Source: Cenococcum geophilum 1.58 | Taxonomy: Eukaryota > Ascomycota > Dothideomycetes > Gloniales > Gloniaceae | Assembly (NCBI GenBank): GCA_001692895.1 | Contig: KV748197.1 | Span: 2,051,813-2,115,812, forward strand | Reading direction: 5' to 3' | Length of the DNA: 64,000 nt | Shown here: positions 12,150-23,849 of the stretch, in pieces | Layout of the letters: each line of letters starts with the position of its first letter | How positions within the stretch are numbered: the stretch's first letter is position 1 | The notes under the pieces: generated by a model | Seen by the model: only the letters and a program-made list of their open reading frames with translations | What the model was told of the DNA's origin: nothing | The model's database searches: none | Program-made: the position numbers and the translations under genes

Positions 12150-15100
12150 TCAATTAGAATCATCACCCGCAAGATCAATAAACTCCACCTCTCTCTCCTG
12201 CACCTGCCGCCTCTTCGCATCCGGGCCTACAGCCTCCGCTTCACCTTTTCGCTTCACCGCAGCAAGCAGAGACGTTGTATTAGCACCACCATTACTAGAA
12301 CTTGGGGAATTAAGTCTTGCTCTAAGAGCATCCACTGCATCCACCCCGCGCTGTTCTGTGCCTAATGCCTGCGTCGCTGGAGCTCGCATGGTTGTTGCAC
12401 CACCCGACATATCGTCCGTCGTGGCGGGAACCTCAGGTGCGGGAAAGAGCGCCAGTTCATCGTATTTTGCGCCCAGAAGCAGCTTGACAGCTCCCTGATC
12501 AATACCCCAAAACACCTTTCGTGCGGCGTCCTGATTCGCTTTCCATAGCTTCATCTTGCGCTGCCACTCCGGCAGCAGTTTCGTGACAATAAAGTAATAC
12601 GGGGACGTCCTATAGTCCACATGTATACGCAGGCCTGTGTGGAGGCGTGATTGGATATGCTGCCTCACGTTCCAATCTTCGTATATCCGCAGAGCATCTT
12701 TCGATCCGTCTTTGATGAACTTGTTAAAGTCTTCGCAAAGATGGCAGTCCTCGCCACAGGGAGACACCTTGATGGTGCGATCGCGGTCGCCGAGAAGTGG
12801 CTCTTTTTCGCGTTTATGGAGAACGAGCAGGTCTTTGAAGAAGCGTTGATGTGCCGGTCGAGTGAAACCTTTTCCTAGCTCCTGAACGATTCCGAGAATC
12901 TGTGCCAGCATGTCGAACAGGGCGGCCGTAGTCAGTGAACCAGGTACGAGTCGGGACTTCTCCAGTACAGCGCTGAGGAAGCGGTCGGCCTCGCTGTCAA
13001 GGCCCAGGATCATGTAGAGGCGGAACCAGCTTATGATTGTATCGATGTCGATGGAGGCGTTATTCTGCTGGGCTTGCGTATTGCCTGTATATTTTTGTCG
13101 TTCTAAGGTTGTGCAGATCAGGTCTTTTGACCGGATTCGACTCAGATAAAACGTTATCACGCTTTGAAAGACAGTGGTAAGGCCCTTTCTTGGAAGCGTG
13201 CCTTCTTTAGCCGCTTGGAATAGAATATCAGTTACTGTTGACCCGTTCGACTTGTTAAGAAGGGCCTCTTGCATTTTTGGACTGAAGTCTCCGAGCCACT
13301 TGTTAGCGTCGTCACCTGATATGATTCCCTGAGCTTTAGCTGTGTAGAGCTTCCGCAGAGCGGCTGTAAAAGTGTTGCTCTCAGATTTACCCCCGGTGTT
13401 GAATAAGAAGGCTCTAACTAGGCCGGCGACGGCTTCTCGACTTATTTTCCCCGCTTTTTGGGCATCAAGGCATTCAGTCACCAGGTCTGCTGAGTTTGCT
13501 GACGTTGAGCGGTCGGTGCTTAACTTAAGTAGATACGGTTGGATGAGTTGGGAGACCATGGTCTCCGGGAGCAGAGTTTGACCGGCAGCAGTAGTAATAC
13601 CTTCCGCCGCGATGAGTAAGTTGAACAATGTCCTGACCGAGTCCAAGCCCCAATTATGATAATAGCCTGCTTTGAGGATACTGGAGAGTAAGGCGGCAAA
13701 ACTATCGGGAGCGAAGATGTGATAATCTCTCGCAACACCTAAGAGTGCTTGAACGAAACTATTGATGAAAGCCTCTCCATGATACGCCCCCGTAGACCCG
13801 AGACTCTCTTTAAAAATAGTCCCGTAAAACCGAACCCACCATTCGACGCTAATAGCAACCGGAGCGTCCTTAGGACGGTCCGGCTTGAGTATAGTCTTAG
13901 GCACCTCCCGGACTAGTTCGAGAGCAGCATCACGAGCGCGCCATTCGCTTAATCTTTTTAACCACTTGGTCACCCTATAGCATATATTAGCGACAAAAAG
14001 CATGGCAGATCACATGTAATGTACTCACCACTCGAAAAGCCAGTCATGTCCAAAGAACTCCTCAAGATGGCAGAGAGATTTTGTATCCTTGTCGGGGGAG
14101 AAATCTGCGTAGTTGAGACCGCGTTCAATATTCGACTTGCCCCATTCAGANCATGCCGGCGAAGGCAAGTCAAAGAGGTAGGGATGCCATTGCTTCTGCA
14201 ACGTCTCAATGAACTGAACGCGCTGCTGGAGTGTGCGAAAAAATCGGTAATGGTATTCCGGAGCATTCAAAGCTTTTTCAAGACTTCCACGGATATCAGC
14301 ACCGCGTGATCCAGAGGTTAAGAATTACTTACCCATCGAGAAACAATTGCTTGCCTACGTTTTCTATTGCTGCGTTTAAAAGACGGGTTGCAGGTAGACT
14401 AGATCGCGTATTATTGAGAACAACCGCTATTCCGAAAAGTTCGCCATGCGGGTTGCAGGTAGACTAGATCGCGTATTATTGAGAACAACCGCTATTCCGA
14501 AAAGTTCGCCATGCGGGTTGCAGGTAGACTAGATCGCGTATTATTGAGAACAACCGCTATTCCGAAAAGTTCGCCATGTAAGTTTTCGATCGCGGTTTCA
14601 ATGATCATATCCAGTATAGAATCTACAATAGGCTGATTGAAGCCGATTTTGACGGTCGCAGGTCTCAAAATTACATAGTTCTGAATGGTCCGTTCACAGA
14701 GTTCGGCAAGTTCTTCTCGAGATACTTGAGACGTCTGGGAAAGATTCTTCAGGCGCACCATCCAGGGGTGTATGATATCTGGGGTGATTTTCCGCGGTTG
14801 GAAGAGAAAGTTAACGTAATGCTTGTTCGGAATGACTATGAGAGCCTACCAGTGAATTAGCATGATTTACTTCTGTCGCTGATAACACGCAAACAGTACC
14901 GTGCCACGATAAATGTGCTCCACAAGGTAACACCCTGATGACTCTTCTTCATCTGGCTTTTCCTTCAAGAGGACTGAACAAGGATAATATTTATCCTTTT
15001 TCCTACATTCGATACCTCTCCCCAACTCGACTCCAGCCAGATCGACCACTCGACCAAAAGTTACTTTTCTCTTCCTGATCTTCACCATCTCATTAGGTCG

Positions 15101-16246
15101 GTCACCCGAATCTTTGCTGTCCCCCCGAAAGACAACGACGAAGGTCCCAAGGAGAAGTCGACAGCTAGCCTCCGAGCAGACCTCCCTTAGATAGTCGACC
15201 TGCGTGCGGTCAATTCCCTGGAGGTGGGAGTGGTTAATAGTTTCTCCATCATACTTGTACTGGCCTTCTTTGTCAAGCATGTGAGCAAGGACTTTGGGGC
15301 ATGAGCCATCTTCTAGAGTGCGCTGGTTCCATTGACCCAATATAGATTTCAGGTTAGATTTGCACTTGAATTGTTGAAGGCCTTGGCTCAATTCTGTAAC
15401 GGAAGTAGTTGCTCGCAGGTGGTACGTTAGAGTCAGACAATTTCCTGAAGTGATGGGTTTAACCTGGAGCTGATTAGCACGGCCGATACTAAATCGAAAG
15501 CAATTCAAGTAACTCAGCAGAAACGCTTACGCTCAACGGCACGCCAGAACACCTAATACTCGTTAAAAGGGATTCAAAGAAGATACTGGTGGACCTACCA
15601 AGCTATGTATGACATATCAAATTCAGAAGTCTGTGCGGGTTCGAAGTGTACTACTTCGTTCTGCTTGAAATCCCATCTGCCGCCTTCGTGCTGGGATGGC
15701 AAGTAGAATACCATGGTAGCAAACGTGCCTTTGGGTGTGAGCCATCTATACTGCATTAGAAGGGCTTCGCTTAAATAGAATGAACACGAACTCCGACGGC
15801 CGCCTTGAGCTTTTCCTCTGAATCATCAATCTGGCGAGTTCCGCAGTAATGTGGGATGACTCCGGATCCAGACCGAATCCCTTCAGCACATCCTTAAAGA
15901 TAGCATTCGCGAAATCATTCCACACCAAATTCCTCAGCCGAATTTGACTAGCTGGGATATTCCGGGTACAATTTGAAGTTGCCAAGTCGCCAGCGTCTCC
16001 ACTCATGAGCCGCTCGGTAGCATGAGTGAGCGAAGCCGCATCCTGATCCGAAATAGGTAGGCCAAGCGTACCGAATCCGTTGACATGTAGCCCAGGATTT
16101 ACGGGATTGCAGCGCGTTCCAAAGACCACAGAAGGGTGTTGACGATGGACATCGTCAAGACTCTCGGAAAATTTCTTCTGGATACTCAAGTCCGCTTGGC
16201 TGTAGCTGATAGGCGCTTCATCATCGGATGAGTTCCAGTAACCCAT
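12150..16246 (-). pseudogene. Fungal Fe(II)/2OG dioxygenase-like large protein, broken
   Basis: Minus-strand multi-exon gene. The likely start is ATG 16246 (MGYWNSSDDE); an in-frame stop lies upstream. Segments seen: 16246-15746 (NPGLHVNGFGTLGLP, typical of a large fungal 2OG-Fe(II) oxygenase family); 15735-15590 (TFATMVFYLPSQHEGG and FDMSYIAW); 15508-14867 (VKPITSGNCLTLTYHL); about 14830-14333; 14283-14029; 13974-12150, a long alpha-rich C-terminus ending in an acidic tail (VEFIDLAGDDSN). Clean introns are 14284-14332 (49 bp) and 13975-14028 (54 bp). A 65-bp unit present three times at 14385-14578 shifts the frame inside the fourth segment. The iron-binding H-x-D and the distal His expected before PITSG are not readable, so enzyme activity is doubtful. 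An N lies at 14151. Confidence 0.75.
14385..14578. repeat. 65-bp tandem triplication inside a coding exon
   Basis: Three consecutive identical copies start at 14385, 14450 and 14515 (the last lacks one base). 65 is not a multiple of 3. With a single copy the minus-strand frame runs through PATRLLNAAIENVGKQLFLD into a GTAAGT donor at 14332; with three copies it is lost. Recent slippage, tandem duplication or an assembly artefact are the options. Confidence 0.95.
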
Positions 16247-16445
16247 GCCGGAGGCGCAGCAATTTCCACTTGAATTGAAGCGCGGGAATTTGGGCAAGAT
16301 AGTTTTCGATATGACTGATGTGATATCTTTTCAGAGTCTTAGAAAGGCAATCGCATATTCTTAGTTGAAAGAGTGATGGAACTAGAAGATTGAGGAACAG
16401 GGGGCTTCGGGCGAAGCGACGCGTCGCGTGTCCTCGTGGGTACTA

Positions 16446-16594
16446 TCCCTTAACCCGCTGAGGTGCAACGCTTGGGCCAGTTTCAGGGCCGTGCAGGAAC
16501 ACCGTGTGCAGTTCTCATCATGAGATTGAAACAAGAGCCTCCTATTGGCCAGGCCTTATCGATAACACTGCGCCCGAAGCAGCGGGTTAAGGGA
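16446..16594. mobile_element. Mariner-type MITE with TA duplication
   Basis: 149 bp bounded by perfect 15-bp inverted repeats (TCCCTTAACCCGCTG left, its reverse complement right) and flanked by TA at 16444-16445 and 16595-16596, the Tc1/mariner insertion signature. The interior has no coding potential. Confidence 0.82.
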
Positions 16595-16676
16595 TATTGG
16601 CGCGCTAAGCCGTTTCAGTATTTCGCCAAGCTCTCTCTCAAGTGACAGTAGGTCATTCAAAATACATAATTAATAA

Positions 16677-17003
16677 GGGTCTGTTGGTTGCAAAACCGTC
16701 AGATTGAATATGAACTGAAAGTCCGGCAGAAAGGACGCGTTCCTTCCCGATTTGACACGCGTCCGAGGCTCTACGGGTTGTACGGACGTGTGCAAATCCG
16801 AAGCCTTTAGATTCAAACGAGGAGCTTCGAGCTCCATATTGAAATGACGCTAAGAGCTCCATTTTAATATTTTAGCGTGCTATTCTGGCATTTGCGAGCG
16901 GTGAGAGAAATATTAAAATTTTAAGGCTATACAGACAAAATTACTCCGAATCAACAGATTATGAACTGAATATGAGGCCTCCATATTGCAACCGAACAAC
17001 CCC
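16677..17003. mobile_element. PIF/Harbinger-type MITE (Tourist-like)
   Basis: 327 bp starting GGGTCTGTTGGTTGCAA and ending with the imperfect inverse TTGCAACCGAACAACCCC, flanked on both sides by TAA (16674-16676 and 17004-17006). Ends beginning GGG..TGTT and a TWA target duplication are the hallmarks of PIF/Harbinger MITEs. The interior is AT-rich and non-coding. Confidence 0.75.
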
Positions 17004-17006
17004 TAA

Positions 17007-17793
17007 ATATTATTCACCGTTTTATAAGACATTAATAAATTATTCCAAAAATCTTAGCTAAGTCAACGAGAGTATAATAAGATACTGGTCATCGTCACCC
17101 TAAACGTGCACAGGCACACTGGTGTCTCTGAAACTCTAACAACGATCAGCTGCCATAACAATATTAAAACGCAAAGCTCTTCCAACCTCAACCTTTCCTT
17201 AGTGTAACTAGTATTTCATAGAAATATTGCTAGCTTTGTCGACAGGCCTTACGCACATACGTTGCACAATTATCCTTGCAACCAAACGGTCTCCCACCTT
17301 TGCGGCTCTCTTGCCTGCTCCGCCCGATTTGCTCCGTTGGCAGCCTTTCACACGACACCAGGAGTTTTCCATCTTCAAACGAATGATATGCAATGACACT
17401 GCGAGCTGGAGATTAATTGGGGAGGAATACAGTTCTTTGCTACGGACTTCTCTGTTCTAGAGGCAGATGTGCTTCGGCTTGGTGTTCTAGTAAAGGGGTC
17501 CAATATTTGCTTTGACACTGGTGGTTGGGTAGTTTTATGGCCTGGTGGTAGATTGATACCCGGAGGATGCTTAGACGTCACAAAGAGGGTCAGCTCCTAG
17601 CATCTTATGCCTATAAGCCGCTAAAGGGAAGTTCGATATGTAGTCTAGATGACTTCTGAGTGGTTTCCTAATTGATTTCCCATAAATTTCAGATCACGAT
17701 ACCATTTTGGAACAGTCAAGCGGAGTACTTGCCTATTCAAGATTCTTGCAGTACGTCCCAATTTTGCTCTCATAACTATGGCTGTGGAAATCT
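17007..17793. other. Gene-free interval
   Basis: Normal-composition spacer between the MITEs and the 3' end of the next minus-strand gene. I see no supported gene here. The short open frames at 17208-17581 on both strands overlap each other and lack recognisable features. Confidence 0.6.
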
Positions 17794-20265
17794 TCACCTT
17801 TGATTGACTGTCTTAGAGATGAGAAGACAAGGCACTGGCGAAAATTTCCAAATTCCCCCATTATACTCAGAATGATATTTATCTCCACTCTTCCCTAGCA
17901 CCCTTTCATTAAAGTCGGTCTTCAATTCCTTGCCAAACGTATTTAAGACAGGCTCCCATTCCATTAGAAGCGGATCGCATGACACTACCGGCAGTTTATA
18001 CAAGGTTAGGTATCCGCGGATGCCGAGACTGAAGTTGCTGCTTTTTTTAATATTCATCATATCCCAGTGGCCTTTCGGACTCTCTAGGAGACATTCGCGT
18101 TGCTGAGGTTTTCCACGGCAGTTCTCTTCTTCGAGTCCTACGTTAGAGCCTGTGGCTCCGCATGTTCTCCGTTTACGCTTGCGATCTGGGTATCTGTATT
18201 GGACGTTCATAGACTTAACTAGCTCTTCGTTAATAAGCAAGGAGGTATGCAGAGCAGAATAGCCCAGAGAATATCGTTTTGCGACTGTCCCGTTTCTGCC
18301 AAGCCGAATATCCTGACAACGCATGCCGTAGTCTTCGGCAGCACAAAAATCGAGGCATTTGTCACCAATCATAGCCATAGTTAGGGACTCCGGACTGTCT
18401 CAGGAACCCTGTCCAACTGTGTTCGGAGCGGCGAAGAATCACGAGATGTTCTTCAGCAGGAGTAAAATTGAAGCTGGCGTCAACACTCGGTGCAACCTCA
18501 TCAGATTCATCCTTGTCAAGTTCTTCTAGAACTTCAACCCAAAGAACAGCAAGCTCATCGTTTGTCTCGTCGACCCCTGTTTCTTCAAGAGCGCTAAAGC
18601 ACTCGTTAATTGCAGTTCCAACATTATCGTGCCACTGCGGGTGGTTTTTCCAAAATTTCCGAAATGTTTGACAATTCTCCAAAGACTCGAAATATTGACG
18701 TTCGCAGTCACCGTCATGCCACTTGAATGAAATCCCTCTTAGGTAGTTGCGCATTCCAGAACAGCCTAACAGATGCCGAAGTGTTCTTCGTCGTGCATTC
18801 TGAGTGCATAGGGACACTTCAACTCCACCCCAGACTTCGAGCTCTTGTATTTTGCGAGTCCCGTTCCGCCAGCGCTCTATCAGAGCATCCTTCATATCAA
18901 AACCATCGGATCGCTTATAGGATACGGTACTGCCTACCGTCACGAATCCCATGGCGCTCGCTTGAACTTGGTAAGATTGGGAATCCTTTTCACGCCGCGG
19001 TTTTCGTGTGCCTATATGTCTCAGATTGCGTTTATTTTTCCAGGACTCTTTTATCTTAAGCTTCTTGTCGAGGGACATATGGCAGTCGTCGTTAACGACA
19101 AGTTTATTTTTGACACCAGCGCCAATAAGCAGCATATCCGTTTCGAGAAACTGTTTGCTCAGTAAGTTTAACTGATGCTGCGAAACTAGAGTTTCATCCC
19201 AGTTTCTGGACGGAATCCAGTGACAGAATACCTCCATCTGTCCGACTGCATGGGAACGAGGCTCAGGATCTGTTAGGGAATTTCGCGACCATGGTACAAT
19301 GAACCCATTGCCGATATTATATCGAGATACCTCGCGGGCACTTGGATCCGATTTTGTCTTCCACATCGGCCCCCATATATCCGCTAACGTGTCTGCATCG
19401 GTGGATAGATACAGTCTTTGGTCTGATGTTATGACCGCACCCGCATGGAACACCCACACATCTTTTTGGCGTAGGAACTGGTCGAGACACTGCAGTTTCC
19501 GCAGTTTCATATAGATGTACTTTTCGCTTCCACAGTCTTCGCCCCTTTGGTCTCCGGTAGGTATCAAATGCTCAGAGACAGTAAATGAACTTATAGGCAT
19601 CTGTAGGTAAGTCTCGCCAATGTTCTCAGTATGAGCGCCGACGTAAGAGAGAACTGCCAGATCCAGAAAATGAGCTGTAGAACGCCATATATATTGAGGA
19701 GCGACGGTTCCAGCTGGCTCTAGCTGCACAAGGGCTAAAAGATCTAGACAGCTCTTAGTTAAGGCTTGGGAGAGCGTACGGTCGTATCTAGTACGGTGTG
19801 GATTTCCGGCACTGCTTTCACAGTTAGGATGCCGAAAAAAAGAGTGAAGAGAAAAGTGGGAGAGGGAAGGTCGTACATAAAACTTGCACCTTGTCCGTCC
19901 GAGATACTTGAATCTGAAGAACTCAAAGCTACATGTCCGATAGCAGTAAGGGTAGTTTGAAACAGTTGTACCAAAAACTCGACACTTGTGATCTGAATTG
20001 GTACCAGCCTCGCAACAGCGAGTTGATACTTGTCTAGCACCAGTACGCTGAAGAAGCTGCCACAGAACCCAGCTTTCTGGAGTGATTTGAGGCTACTGTA
20101 TACTCTCACCATCAAGTTTCGACATTCCAATAGGTCGAAGATTTCCTTAGAAGACGTTCGGCTACAAGCTCCTAGCCAAAAGTCGTCGCTGGTGTCTGCC
20201 TCGAACCATTCATTTGGGTGGAATGAAATACGAAGCCAAATATTACGCTCGTTTATTCGGGCCAT
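17794..20265 (-). pseudogene. Large conserved fungal protein of unknown function, frame-damaged
   Basis: The first ATG after the upstream gene is at 20265 (MARINERNIW). Three frame segments follow: 20265 to about 19765, 19760-18402 and 18402-17794. The segments carry stretches I associate with a fungal family of roughly 800-900 residues with no assigned function: SVLVLDKYQLAVARLVPIQ, DLAVLSYVGAH, LQCLDQFLRQKDVWVFHAG, GVEVSLCTQNARRRTLRHLL and WTGFLR followed by LTMAMIGDKCLDF. Around 18402 the frame breaks. Restoring one lost GA dinucleotide would rejoin the segments, so a 2-bp deletion is the simplest explanation. The first junction (19760) may be an intron or another break. The frame is continuous upstream with the homeobox/C2H2 gene except for one TAA at 20341. 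Confidence 0.65.
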
Positions 20266-20340
20266 AGGGAGTGACGCTCGATTACTCGAAATCGCAGATT
20301 CATCGTCCGTGGTCGGTATTATCACAGAAGAACTATAGTG

Positions 20341-21943
20341 TTAAATGGCAGAGTTCCGGAAGACCATTGACCTTAGTGACTTAAGTTTATTAAAGTAGCC
20401 TGTTGGATTAAGAAATCGGTCGTTTGGATCTTCGACTGAGCCATCAATCTCCGATGTTCCTTCATTAGAAATGTCTTCTACAGATCTAGGAGCACTAGAC
20501 ATTGTGATGTCAGTGAGTTTGGTAGATGGAGATAGCGGACTACTTGACGAATGCGTTTCATCTTGGTCGGTATTGTTGTAGCTCATAGCCCCGGCCTGCC
20601 CACCGATTTTAGGGCCAAGTGAGGTCTGGTGCAACTGCCTTTTTCTGGGTTTGGAACAGTCATCATCATCCAACAACATTTCCAACCCTCTCTTCGTCGG
20701 TCGATTAGATGGTAACTCCAATATTTCTCTACCTGCTAGCTCTTGACGCAAAACCGCTCGTCTTGAGGTATCCGGTCTACCAGAAACTTTATTTGAGTCA
20801 TCACTACTTGACAACTCATTCGAATCATCCGAATCTTGGTCACTAGCAGAGCCTTTCGAATCTTCGTAGTACCACGGCTCTCGCCATTGACTCATATTCC
20901 GAGTTTCACTACCTTGAGCGTCAAAATGGTAGAGAATGTGTTCGTTTCTGTCTCCCCAAGAATTAAAGGCGTAACCGCAAAATCCACATTGAGGTTTAAA
21001 GCTCGCCTTATAAGCTAATTCAGAGCTTTTTATAACTTCCTCTGGATTACTGTCTGCATGCTTATCTTGAACATGCTTAAACAGCTTGTCGGTTCGATGA
21101 ACTAGAAAAGTGGCTCTCTTTTCTTGGCTGCAGACGGTACAGAGCCAGAAATTTTGTGGCTGATGATTTTCCTCATGTCGTTTCCAGTCGAAGGCACGCT
21201 TTGTGCGATAACCGCAATTAAATGTGCATTCGTACCTTCCAACATATACCCGTCGGCGACCATCATTTCTAGTTCGCTTATTATTGCATGTTTCCACATG
21301 GCTCTTAATAAGCTGTATAATTTCCTTAGACAGATAACTATTTTCGTTAGAATTTGGTGTCCAGTCCGATTGGCGTCTGGAAACCAGATTCTAGTGAGGC
21401 TTCTTGATCCAGTCCTGGTTGAGTACTACCATTGGGATCCATTAAATTCTGACAAATCCAGTTATGCACTGTCCGGGGCTGCAGATCGATAAGTGTAGCT
21501 AGTGCCTCAACGTGGTCATTGGAAATGTAGGCTTGCTGCCCTCTCTCCCTAAGGAAGCCTTTATACCACCTTCGTAAAAACTTCCTTTGCTTTATCGTGA
21601 CTCGTTCGTAAACTGGGCCGAGTTGATACCCCAAGCTCTTAGATTCTCCAGGTAGATCTATAGCTAGTTGTAATTCCGGGACACGCGAGGGATTACCATG
21701 GACCGTATGGATGGAAACTGGATCTATAGAAGACATATTTAACTGCCTCCCAAACTGGTTGTTGGTGGGAGATTTAGAAAACTTATTAGTTGACCAAGGT
21801 TGTTCACCGGAATCCGTCGTACCCGAATAACGCGGTCTTTTCCTTGATGGAGTGCTATCCTGGGGGATTTCGTTACTAGGGAAAGAACAGTATAGGTTGT
21901 GCTGATCTGAAGGGCTCCCTAAGGTTGGTGGTTCGGACGGCAT
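20341..21943 (-). CDS. Homeobox plus C2H2 zinc-finger transcription factor
   Basis: Starts at ATG 21943 (MPSEPPTLGS). The first segment, to about 21350, has a nuclear-type basic stretch (SRKRPR) and a homeodomain-like region at residues about 115-167 ending in recognition-helix pattern TVHNWICQN. The second segment, to the stop at 20341, carries C2H2-type fingers: CTFNCGYRTKRAFDWKRHEE, then WLCTVC..KHVQDKH, then CGFCGYAFNSWGDRNEH. A Ser/Asp-rich tail follows. This homeobox+C2H2 layout is common in Pezizomycotina regulators and predicts a nuclear DNA-binding protein. The frame changes between the segments near 21347-21390. A 53-bp GT..AG stretch could be an intron there, but its phase does not fit cleanly, so a 1-base lesion is possible. 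A related gene is at 35246. Confidence 0.78.
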
Positions 21944-22957
21944 TCTAAGCCAAGGTGACCAGAACGACTCGGTCCTAAGACTGTTTGACGGCTGCGCAGA
22001 TAAACTATTATACCCAGTGTCGTCTAGGCGGCCGACCCCATACTAGTTAAACGGTTAGTCTTTAAAGCATTCTAGATATTATTATAAGGCTCTAGATATT
22101 AGATTATAAGCGGGGAGAAATTTTAAGCTTTCCTTAGAGCATGACAGCCAAGCGTTAAGCTGCCTTGCATTTCATTGGTAATACCAACGGTTAGGAGTGC
22201 TCTAAAATTCTTCAACCAGCTCCTATTTTAAGGGCTCTTACAGGATTTGGCCGAAGGAACCTTCCATCAGATAACTCCAACGAGGCAGATTGTGTAACTG
22301 GAGGATTTGCATAATACGGCAGATTATGCATCATATCTTGGGAGCCTACGGCTGGGCTCTGGGCTCTAGAGTAGTTATCTTGGTGCTCCATGCCTCGGCC
22401 GTATCACGGCGATCGAAGCCGCCAAGATAGTCGACGAGCGTGACGGGGTTGAAGGCAAGGAAAATGTGCAAAAGCAAGTTAGGTATTAGGCTGCAGAAGG
22501 AAGAATTTGTTTGAACAGCAGATCGTGGAGCCTTGGCGCTGAGTCAGTGCCATGGCTTGAGCGAGACCACTGGATTACCGTCACAATACATTTTTTGATT
22601 AGTGCCGGTTAATCTGCAGTGAGAATAGGATAAGAACGGTCAAGTAACTGCAACCAAGTATAATAAATGGTATAAATGGTATAATATTCCATCACCTAGG
22701 TGTAAAACACGAAAAGCCTTACACATACTGGCTATGAGATGTGTAATGGAGTTTGTAGTGCAGCATTTACTGGGTTGGAGCGGGTCTTCCGGGACAGGAC
22801 GAGATGATTGAGGATAGTTCTGGAAGAGTCCTCCACACGCGTTTCCCTTTGTTCGTCTTTAGTTTGTTTCCGTAGCAACTACTTATTGTAGTTAGAACTT
22901 TATTCCAATTCATTTAACCACTTAGTTCATTAATGTTTACCCTTGAAAACTCTCATT
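21944..22957. other. Gene-free interval upstream of the homeobox/C2H2 gene
   Basis: About 1 kb of moderate-GC sequence containing the presumed promoter of the minus-strand gene starting at 21943. I see no coding region, tRNA or clear repeat before the Harbinger element starts. Confidence 0.5.
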
Positions 22958-22984
22958 TAAGGCTATGTTCGATAACTTTTTTTG

Positions 22985-23280
22985 ACCAGGTTGACTCCAC
23001 CAGGTAGGCTCTCTAAAAAAGCCACCTGGGGCCACCTGGGGCCACCTGGCCGCGAATGGGCCACCGATATTGATATCCACCTGGTAGATACGGTCTGTTT
23101 GACGCCCTAGGTGGATTTTAGGCAGATTAGACGTCTTGGCAGCTGAAAAGGAGGTTCTACCTGGCTAGGTGGAGGCGTTCGCGTCAGCCGCGATTGCGCT
23201 CCCAAATCTAGTATAGCAGCGTGGTTAATTAGCAATATAAGCCACCTAGGCTATCTATTTGGGCGAATTCCACCTGGACC
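22985..23280. repeat. Subterminal CCACCTGG repeats of the Harbinger element
   Basis: Near the left end at least eight copies or near-copies of CCACCTGG/CCAGGTGG occur (for example three in a row at 23022-23050). Further copies lie near the right end (about 30050-30105). Clustered subterminal motifs of this kind usually serve as binding sites for the element's own proteins; here that is an inference. Confidence 0.7.
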
Positions 23281-23849
23281 TGCCGTTTTAAAGGGGGGGT
23301 CCTAGTAGGACGCTGACGCCTAATACGACCCGGTTAATTAATTTTGCCATTCTTTGTGATATTTTTAACCTATTATCCTTATTACGTGATCTAATTTAAC
23401 GTTAACTATAAAGCTTTATATATTGGCTATAGTATTAACAGGCGTTCTAGCGATGATATCGCTGCTTTATATACTTGTTAAGTGTGTAAAGAACCTTCTA
23501 GCATTAAATGGCAGGCGCTAGCAGCTTGTTAATCCTCTTTGCGGTAAGGCAAGAACGATAGAGCTATTGTATAGTCCTCTGTAGGCGCTTAAAACGTTAA
23601 CGCGCCTTAATTAATAAATGTTTAAATTGCTCCTTAATCGGCTCGTTAACGACTATAAATTATATATATAGGAAGGTATATTAGCGGAGTAGAAGCTGAT
23701 GATGTTTATGGCTAGATATAGGGGTAGGTTAACTAGAAGGTTCGTAGCGTAGGAGTTTTAGTACTTAACGTCTACAGTAAGCCTGTTAGTAGGTGATATT
23801 TGGTGGGTAATAAAACGCTATAACTAACCTCTATTAGCGCCTTCTATAA

